From Bacillus cytotoxicus (lineage in GTDB: Bacteria; Bacillota; Bacilli; Bacillales; Bacillaceae_G), in assembly GCF_023715645.1 (NCBI RefSeq), contig NZ_JAMBOP010000029.1:1-59134 (forward strand): a stretch of DNA of 59,134 bases, read 5' to 3'. Position numbers and translations under genes: made by a program. The notes under the pieces are model-generated. The model had not been told where the DNA came from. It saw only the letters and a program-made list of their open reading frames with translations, and did no database searches. Positions 53,101 through 59,134 of the stretch are shown in pieces (the stretch's first letter is position 1; the number at the start of each line of letters is the position of its first letter).

Positions 53101-54183
53101 ATGCATCGAGTATACAATTTTTCAGCGGGGCCATCTACACTTCCTTTTCCTGTTTTAGAGAAAGTACAAAAAGAATTATTGAACTATCAGGAAACGGGTA
53201 TGTCGATAATGGAAATGAGTCACAGATCAGCAGCTTTTCAGGAAATTATAGACGAAACGAAAAGTTTATTATGTGAGTTAATGAATATCCCTGAAAATTA
53301 TGAAGTCCTTTTCATACAAGGGGGGGCATCTTTACAATTCTCCATGATTCCACTAAATCTAATGCACCGATATAAACAAGCTGCATATGTACATACAGGC
53401 TCCTGGTCAAAGAAAGCCATTCAAGAAGCAGAAAAAGTTGGAACGGTTTCGGTTGTTACATCTTCTGAAAAGGACCGATTTACATCCATTCCAGAATTCA
53501 ATCCAACACTTCTTTCTCAAGAAATAGATTATATTCATATTACAACGAATAATACAATTGAAGGTACGCGTTATGTAAACATTCCTGAAACAAAAGAAAT
53601 CCCACTCGTTGCTGATATGTCTTCCAATATTTTATCTGAAGAGTATGATGTTACAAAATTCGGGCTTATTTATGCCGGGGCACAGAAAAATTTAGGACCT
53701 GCAGGGTTAACGATTGTCATCGTTCGCAAGGATTTAATTGGTGCTGCGAATTCTTCTTGTCCAGCCATGTTAAACTATGAAACTTACAGTAAACATAATT
53801 CACTTTATAATACGCCGCCATCTTTCAGTATTTATGTAACAAAACTAGTTTTGCAATGGCTGAAAGCACAGGGAGGTGTACAGGAGATTGAAAAAAGAAA
53901 TTACGAGAAAGCAGCAATTTTATACAACTTTTTAGATGAATCCAGCGTGTTCACTTCACCAGTATATACTACATATCGATCTTTAATGAATATTCCATTT
54001 ACAACGTCTTCAACTGAATGTAATGCTTTGTTTATTCAAGAAGCGAAAAAGCAAGGTTTGGAAGAATTAAAAGGACATCGCTCAGTTGGCGGCATGCGTG
54101 CTAGTATTTATAACGCAATGCCAGTAGAAGGTGTACAATCACTTGTAAATTATATGTATGAATTTGAAAAGAAGTACAAATAA
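53101..54183 (+). CDS. serC: Phosphoserine aminotransferase
   Basis: A 360-residue PLP enzyme making phosphoserine from 3-phosphohydroxypyruvate and glutamate. Signatures: YNFSAGPSTLPFPVLEK start, MSIMEMSHRS, FIQGGASLQFSMIPLNL, TTNNTIEGTRY, and the PLP Lys in YAGAQKNLGPAGLT. The ATG at 53,101 follows AAAGAGGGGAATAAG; an upstream frame to 53,023 is not supported. First gene of an operon with serA (12 bp gap). Confidence 0.96.
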   Translation: MHRVYNFSAGPSTLPFPVLEKVQKELLNYQETGMSIMEMSHRSAAFQEIIDETKSLLCELMNIPENYEVLFIQGGASLQFSMIPLNLMHRYKQAAYVHTGSWSKKAIQEAEKVGTVSVVTSSEKDRFTSIPEFNPTLLSQEIDYIHITTNNTIEGTRYVNIPETKEIPLVADMSSNILSEEYDVTKFGLIYAGAQKNLGPAGLTIVIVRKDLIGAANSSCPAMLNYETYSKHNSLYNTPPSFSIYVTKLVLQWLKAQGGVQEIEKRNYEKAAILYNFLDESSVFTSPVYTTYRSLMNIPFTTSSTECNALFIQEAKKQGLEELKGHRSVGGMRASIYNAMPVEGVQSLVNYMYEFEKKYK

Positions 54184-54195
54184 GGGGATGAGAAA

Positions 54196-55368
54196 ATGTT
54201 TCACATTCAAGCGTTGAATCAAATCGCTGAAAAAGGAATTGCTACGTTTTCAAAAGAGAGTTATAAAGTAGGAGAAACAATTGCGAATCCGGATGGTATT
54301 TTATTACGAAGCTACTCATTGCATCATGAGGAGTTTTCAAGTAATTTAAAAGTAATTGCCAGAGCGGGGGCAGGTGTAAATAATATACCAGTAGAACGAT
54401 GTACAGAAAAGGGTATTGTGGTTTTCAATACACCAGGTGCGAATGCAAATGCTGTAAAAGAACTTGTACTCGCAAGTTTAATTATGTCATCACGTAATGT
54501 TGTAGACGGTATCGTATGGACAAAAGGGCTGCAAGGTGAAGAAGTTCCGCAACTTGTCGAGAAAGGGAAAAAGCAATATGTTGGTTCAGAAATTGCCTCG
54601 AAACGTCTTGGAGTTATAGGACTCGGTGCAATTGGTGCTCTTGTTGCAAATGATGCTTTATCATTAGGAATGGACGTCGTTGGTTATGATCCATATGTTT
54701 CTGTTGAAACAGCTTGGCGATTATCGAGACAAGTGCAGCGCGCGTTTAGTTTAGAAGAAGTGTTTGCGACATGCGATTATATTACTTTGCATGTTCCGTT
54801 GCTTGAACAAACGCGAGATATCATAAATGAACATGCATTTCAAGTAATGAAAAAAGGAGTTCGTATTTTAAATTTTTCTCGCGGAGAGCTTGTTGACGAA
54901 GATGCGTTGGAACGAGCGCTTCATATGGGGATTGTGAATCATTATATAACAGATTTTCCAAACGAGCGTGTGCTGCAAATGAAAAATGTTATTGCAACGC
55001 CTCATCTTGGGGCGTCTACATATGAATCAGAAGAAAACTGTGCGATTATGGCAGCGCGGCAATTGCAAAGCTTTTTAGAAACAGGTAATATTCGCAATTC
55101 AGTTAATTATCCCAATGTAGAGTTGCCGTATATCGGAAAGAACCGAATTACAATTGCGCATCAAAATATTCCAAATATGGTTGGACAAATTACAACATGT
55201 TTGGCAGAGCATCATATTAATATTGCAGATATGATTAATCGTAGTAAAGGCTCTTTTGCATATACAATGATTGATATTGATAATGGCATAGATGATATCA
55301 TTAAAGAAGATATTGTGGAAAATATTAGAGATATTGCAGGTGTCGTAACCGTGCGAATGATTTTATAA
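54196..55368 (+). CDS. serA: D-3-phosphoglycerate dehydrogenase
   Basis: This 390-residue protein begins serine synthesis by oxidising 3-phosphoglycerate with NAD+. The Rossmann motif GVIGLGAIGALVANDALSLG, the ASTYESEENCAIMAARQLQS hinge with catalytic His in TPHLGAST, and a C-terminal ACT domain (NIPNMVGQITTCLAEHHINI ... GVVTVRMIL) are all seen. The ACT domain suggests serine feedback. It overlaps nothing; DUF1015 starts 61 bp later. Confidence 0.95.
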   Translation: MFHIQALNQIAEKGIATFSKESYKVGETIANPDGILLRSYSLHHEEFSSNLKVIARAGAGVNNIPVERCTEKGIVVFNTPGANANAVKELVLASLIMSSRNVVDGIVWTKGLQGEEVPQLVEKGKKQYVGSEIASKRLGVIGLGAIGALVANDALSLGMDVVGYDPYVSVETAWRLSRQVQRAFSLEEVFATCDYITLHVPLLEQTRDIINEHAFQVMKKGVRILNFSRGELVDEDALERALHMGIVNHYITDFPNERVLQMKNVIATPHLGASTYESEENCAIMAARQLQSFLETGNIRNSVNYPNVELPYIGKNRITIAHQNIPNMVGQITTCLAEHHINIADMINRSKGSFAYTMIDIDNGIDDIIKEDIVENIRDIAGVVTVRMIL

Positions 55369-55429
55369 AGTGAATTTTCTATCAGTAGTGGGCTTACAAT
55401 CTGTAAATGCGGATAAGGAGGAGATTTTC

Positions 55430-56677
55430 GTGGTAACAATTAAACCATTTCGGGCAATTCGTCCTATACAAGAGCGTGCCAAAGAAGTAGCTGCTCTTCC
55501 ATACGATGTACTCAGTAGTAAGGAAGCAAAAGAGATCGCAAAAGATAATCCATATTCATTTTTGCATATTGATAAGGCAGAAATTGATTTAGATCCATCT
55601 ATTTCTCCATACGATAATGCGGTATATGAGAAAGCAAAGGGAAATTTACAACATTTGATTGAAGAAGGTGTGCTTATACAAGAGGAACATCCATATTTTT
55701 ATATTTATGAACTTACAATGAATGGGCGCTCTCAAACGGGACTTGTTGTTTGTACATCAATTGATGAATATTTAAATGAGACAATTAAGAAGCATGAGCG
55801 AACGAGGCCTGAAAAAGAAACTGATCGAATTCGTCATGTTGATGTTTGTAATGCTCATACAGGACCCATTTTTGTAACATATCGCGGGGAAAACGAAATT
55901 GTGAATGTAATCGCGAATTGGAAAATAACGCATAACCCCGTTTATGACTTTATGGCAGATGATGCAATTGAACATAAAGTATGGATTATTCATGAAGAAA
56001 GTGTTGTTGCTACATTAATCAAATTGTTTGAGGACATCCCTTCTTTATATATTGCTGATGGCCATCATCGATCTGCATCGGCTGTGAAAGTTGGAATGAT
56101 GCGCCGCGAAGCACATGGAGACTATACAGGTGAAGAAGAATTTAATTCCTTTTTATCAGTACTTTTTCCGAAAGATGAATTAGCAATATTGGATTACAAT
56201 CGTATTGTAAAAGATATAAATGGGTTGACAGAAGAACAATTTTTAGAAGCGATATCGCAAGCTTTTTATGTAGAAAAAGCAGAAGCGACTCCTTTTAAAG
56301 CGACAGAGCGTCATACGTTTGGAATGTATTTGAAGAAAGTATGGTATAAATTGACTGTAAAAGAAGGTAGAATTGATGAAAATGATGTTGTAAATAGATT
56401 AGATGTATCAATTTTACAAGAACAATTATTGCATACCATCTTACAAATTGATGATCCACGTACAAATGACAGAATTGATTTTGTTGGAGGAATTCGAGGA
56501 CTGGGAGCGTTAGAGAGAATGGTTGATGAAGAAGGATGGGCTGTTGCTTTTTCAATGTATCCAACAACAATGGAAGATTTACTAGCGATTGCAGATGAAG
56601 GGGAAGTCATGCCGCCAAAATCAACGTGGTTTGAACCTAAACTCCGCAGTGGTTTATTTATTCATTCGTTGGAATAG
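55430..56677 (+). CDS. DUF1015 family protein
   Basis: A 415-residue protein with the family start IKPFRAIRPIQERAKEVAAL followed by PYDVLSSKEAK, a central YIADGHHRSASA motif with two conserved His, and IRGLGALERMVDEEGWAVAF near the end. The GTG at 55,430 is preceded by AAGGAGGAG; the frame back to 55,370 is not supported. Third gene of the serC-serA operon, a conserved association; role unknown, perhaps in serine or SerB-like phosphatase metabolism. Confidence 0.88.
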   Translation: MVTIKPFRAIRPIQERAKEVAALPYDVLSSKEAKEIAKDNPYSFLHIDKAEIDLDPSISPYDNAVYEKAKGNLQHLIEEGVLIQEEHPYFYIYELTMNGRSQTGLVVCTSIDEYLNETIKKHERTRPEKETDRIRHVDVCNAHTGPIFVTYRGENEIVNVIANWKITHNPVYDFMADDAIEHKVWIIHEESVVATLIKLFEDIPSLYIADGHHRSASAVKVGMMRREAHGDYTGEEEFNSFLSVLFPKDELAILDYNRIVKDINGLTEEQFLEAISQAFYVEKAEATPFKATERHTFGMYLKKVWYKLTVKEGRIDENDVVNRLDVSILQEQLLHTILQIDDPRTNDRIDFVGGIRGLGALERMVDEEGWAVAFSMYPTTMEDLLAIADEGEVMPPKSTWFEPKLRSGLFIHSLE

Positions 56678-56772
56678 AAGAGAGAGCACTTTGCTTTCTC
56701 TTTTTTCTTGTATATTTTGTACCTATCATATAATGTGAAGTCGTACTGACTGAAGGAAAGGGTTGGATATAT

Positions 56773-57444
56773 ATGATACATATTTTGTTAGCTGATGATG
56801 ATTTACATATAAGAGAGCTTCTTCGTTATCACCTTCAAAAAGAAGGATATACAGTGTGGGAAGCTGAAGATGGGAAAGCTGCACAGTCTTTATTAGAGAA
56901 AGAAACGATTCATTTAGCGATTGTTGACATTATGATGCCACATGTAGATGGTTATACACTTTGTGAAGAAATTAGAAAATATTATGATATACCAGTTATT
57001 ATGTTAACCGCGAAAGATCAGTTAGTGGATAAGGAGAAAGGTTTTTCTGTTGGGACGGATGATTATATTGTTAAACCGTTTGAACCTGCTGAAGTATTAT
57101 TCCGCATGAAAGCATTATTACGCCGTTATCAAATGTTAAGTGCAGATGTCATTCAATTGCATGGAACGACAATCGATCGGAAAAGCTATGAAGTACGATG
57201 TCAAGAACAAACGATTTTGTTACCGTTAAAGGAATTTGAGTTATTATCACAGCTTGCGGGTTATCCAGGACGGATTTTTTCTCGTGAAGAATTGATTGAA
57301 CTTGTGTGGGGAGTGGACTTTGCAGGAGATGAACGCACTGTAGATGTCCATATTAAGCGATTACGTGATCGCTTCTCGAAACGAACAGACGATTTTCAAA
57401 TAAAGACGGTACGTGGTCTTGGGTATAAATTGGAGTTGAAATAA
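56773..57444 (+). CDS. OmpR/PhoB-family response regulator
   Basis: A 223-residue regulator with the receiver domain (acid pocket LADDD, phospho-acceptor Asp52 in IVDIMMPHVDG, conserved Thr in VIMLTAKD and Lys in YIVKPFEP) and a C-terminal winged helix (LPLKEFELLSQLAGYPGRIF ... VDVHIKRLRDRF). It is followed by the sensor kinase after one base, so they form a two-component operon. Target genes are unknown. Confidence 0.94.
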   Translation: MIHILLADDDLHIRELLRYHLQKEGYTVWEAEDGKAAQSLLEKETIHLAIVDIMMPHVDGYTLCEEIRKYYDIPVIMLTAKDQLVDKEKGFSVGTDDYIVKPFEPAEVLFRMKALLRRYQMLSADVIQLHGTTIDRKSYEVRCQEQTILLPLKEFELLSQLAGYPGRIFSREELIELVWGVDFAGDERTVDVHIKRLRDRFSKRTDDFQIKTVRGLGYKLELK

Positions 57445-57445
57445 A

Positions 57446-58837
57446 ATGCGATCATTATATTCACGCTTTGTTATAATTTCGATTGTCATTATGTTAGTTA
57501 GTAGTATGATTGGTTTTTTATTATCGAATGTGTATTATCATCTTTATTTGAAACCATATAACAGTGAAAAGATTTTAAAATACGCACAAGAAGTGAAGCA
57601 TTTATATGAGCAATCAAATGAACAAAATCGAGAAGAGTATTTGCAATCTATTTCTAATCTCGGTTTTGAAATTTATGTAGTAGATGATCGAAAACAAGGA
57701 AAGCGATACGGAAATGCATTTCGAAAAATAAACGTGAATGACGAAACGATAGAGAGTGTGTTAAAAGGCCATACATATAATGGTATTTCGACTTATCCAA
57801 CACGGTTATTTATTACAGGTTTTTTTGATAATGAACTTTTAAATAGTATCGGGATTCCAATTCAACATGATGACAAGCAATACGCACTCTTTATTCGTCC
57901 CGATATTCAGCAACAATTTGGTGAAATGCGTGTTTTCTTTGCTGTATTATTATGTTTAATGGTTGGGTTAAGTATTATTCTTATTGCAATTGCAGCTCGT
58001 TTTATTGTACGTCCTATTCAGCTTTTTACAAATGCAACTAAAAAAATTGCAAATGGAGAGTATGAAGTAGCTCTGCCAGAATATCGTAAAGATGAAATCG
58101 GGACATTGGCTATTAGCTTTCGGAAAATGGCAAAAAGCTTAAAGGATTTAGATCGGATGCGACAAGAGTTTGTTTCAAACGTTTCTCATGAATTTCAATC
58201 TCCACTATCATCGATTCAAGGATTTTCGAAGACGTTACAAACAAATGAGATGAGTGAAACCGAGCGTAAGCGTTATTTGAAAATTATTGAATCAGAAAGT
58301 AGACGAATGTCTAGTTTGTGTAAACAATTATTAACGCTTGCATCCCTTGATAAAGAAGAACGAGTTTTAGATAAGAAAACATTTGATATTGGTAAACAAA
58401 TAAGAGATGTTATTTTTATGTCAGAATGGCAATGGCGTGAAAAAGATGTCGCAATTGAATTAGACGTTCCAAATATACAAGTGTATGGAGATGAAAACTT
58501 GCTTCATCAAGTGTGGACAAATTTACTGACGAATAGTATTAAGTTTACAGACAGTGGTGGTACCATTTCGTTTTATGGCGAAGAGAAAGAAACGGAATTG
58601 TGTCTCACGATTTCTGATACAGGGATTGGTATGAGTGAAGAAGAGATTGACAAGATTTTTGATCGGTTCTACAAAGTTGATGAGGCGCGAAATAGAACAA
58701 TTGAAGGTAGTGGACTAGGTCTTTCGATTGTGAAAAAAATTATTGACCTACATGAGGGAAGTATTGCTGTGAACAGTGTAAAAGGCGAGGGGACTACGTT
58801 TACAATTCATCTTCCGAAAGTAGCTAAGAATGTTTAG
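57446..58837 (+). CDS. Sensor histidine kinase
   Basis: This 463-residue kinase has two membrane segments (about 8-30 and 162-186), an extracellular domain of about 130 residues, a HAMP linker (about 187-235), the H-box VSNVSHEFQSPLSSIQGFSK with His248, and an ATPase domain with N-box LLTNSIKF, G1 DTGIGM, and G2 GSGLGLSIVKKI. Partner of the upstream regulator. The sensed signal is not evident; the ABC and lipoprotein genes are too distant to indicate it. Confidence 0.94.
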   Translation: MRSLYSRFVIISIVIMLVSSMIGFLLSNVYYHLYLKPYNSEKILKYAQEVKHLYEQSNEQNREEYLQSISNLGFEIYVVDDRKQGKRYGNAFRKINVNDETIESVLKGHTYNGISTYPTRLFITGFFDNELLNSIGIPIQHDDKQYALFIRPDIQQQFGEMRVFFAVLLCLMVGLSIILIAIAARFIVRPIQLFTNATKKIANGEYEVALPEYRKDEIGTLAISFRKMAKSLKDLDRMRQEFVSNVSHEFQSPLSSIQGFSKTLQTNEMSETERKRYLKIIESESRRMSSLCKQLLTLASLDKEERVLDKKTFDIGKQIRDVIFMSEWQWREKDVAIELDVPNIQVYGDENLLHQVWTNLLTNSIKFTDSGGTISFYGEEKETELCLTISDTGIGMSEEEIDKIFDRFYKVDEARNRTIEGSGLGLSIVKKIIDLHEGSIAVNSVKGEGTTFTIHLPKVAKNV

Positions 58838-58854
58838 GGTATATGTAAATTGGA

Positions 58855-58915
58855 AATTGACAAGAAAACCCTTTTTCTTTTTAGGCGGGCGAGAGTATCT
58901 GGCCATGCATAGCGG
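58855..58915 (+). repeat. bcr1-like repeat, 5' fragment
   Basis: AATTGACAAGAAAACCCTTT, then TCTTTTTAGGCGGGCGAGAG, TATCTGGCCATGCATAGC. The copy breaks off after the first 60 bp. Confidence 0.55.
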
Positions 58916-58973
58916 CGAATTAGATGTTGGGAAATTTAATAGAAAACTTTCACAAAAAGGATTGATAAACTGA

Positions 58974-59005
58974 AAACCGCGGTAGAATTTTGCTGCGGTT
59001 TTTTA
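58974..59005 (+). terminator. Terminator of the two-component operon
   Basis: AAACCGCGGTAG ... CTGCGGTTTTTT forms a GC-containing stem with a T-run about 140 bp after the kinase stop. Confidence 0.6.
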
Positions 59006-59063
59006 AGTTCTATCATACCTTTCGAGAGGACTCCCACCTCTAAACATATGTGAAGGTGGTGAG

Positions 59064-59134
59064 GTGAATCGAAAAAAATATTTTCTGCTTAAGAAAAATG
59101 ATAGAAACATACGTTCCTGTTTTGTTATAATATC
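59064..59134 (+). CDS. Possible start of a basic protein (partial at window end)
   Basis: GTG at 59,064 follows GGTGGTGAG and opens a frame (NRKKYFLLKKNDRNIRSCFV) that runs off the window. There is also an inverted repeat CCACCT ... AGGTGG just before. Too short to judge. Confidence 0.3.
   Translation, partial: MNRKKYFLLKKNDRNIRSCFVII

Overview
The window looks like a chromosomal segment of a Bacillus cereus group bacterium (B. cereus / B. thuringiensis type). It has low GC and strong AAGGAGG ribosome binding sites. It carries paralogous aminoacyl-tRNA synthetase genes under attenuators, an IS240-like (IS6 family) element, IS630-type elements, Tn4430-like Tn3-family ends, a Rap/Phr cassette, a BC1881-type small protein and several copies of an interspersed repeat that resembles bcr1 of this group. 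No rRNA, tRNA or CRISPR array was seen.

Region 1 (1 to about 25,540) is accessory DNA between two directly oriented copies of an IS630-family element; the left copy is cut by the window edge. It holds a secreted aerolysin-like protein, an acyl-ACP desaturase-like diiron protein, a CarD-type regulator, an Rpn nuclease, a DMT exporter, a DUF4256 protein, a serine resolvase with its res site beside a Tn3-type end, a stand-alone YcaO protein flanked by two tiny ORFs (a possible RiPP-like locus), katG with a PerR-like box, an IS240 copy whose transposase has lost two catalytic Asp, several secreted or membrane hypotheticals, an XRE regulator pair, an alpha/beta hydrolase and many transposon fragments. 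A 138-bp MITE-like element with an 8-bp target duplication sits in the loop of a terminator hairpin.

Region 2 (about 25,540 to 31,100) is transitional: a rap-phr quorum-sensing pair whose Phr precursor carries the same hexapeptide twice, decayed genes, an MFS exporter divergent from a CGNR-type regulator with a shared palindrome, and a c-di-AMP (ydaO-type) riboswitch in front of a 47-residue ORF.

Region 3 (about 31,100 to 59,134) looks like ordinary core chromosome: GNAT, dxr paralog, T-box-controlled trpS paralog, Nudix, DUF2785, tyrosine phosphatase, ABC exporter, lipoprotein, a hisS paralog behind a His-His-His leader-peptide attenuator, YbaK/EbsC deacylase, VOC protein, an SAM-I riboswitch before an 83-residue hypothetical, serine hydrolase, MFS/MarR pair, alpha/beta hydrolase, MFS, NETI protein, DUF378 protein, a serC-serA-DUF1015 operon and an OmpR-type two-component system. 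Seven copies or partial copies of one roughly 160-bp repeat punctuate the intergenic spaces here and are absent from region 1.

The items most worth a second look are the YcaO locus, the his leader-peptide attenuator, the duplicated Phr peptide, the two riboswitches ahead of small unknown proteins, and the MITE inside a terminator. Start codons were moved from the longest reading frame to the best Shine-Dalgarno-supported codon where the sequence allowed.
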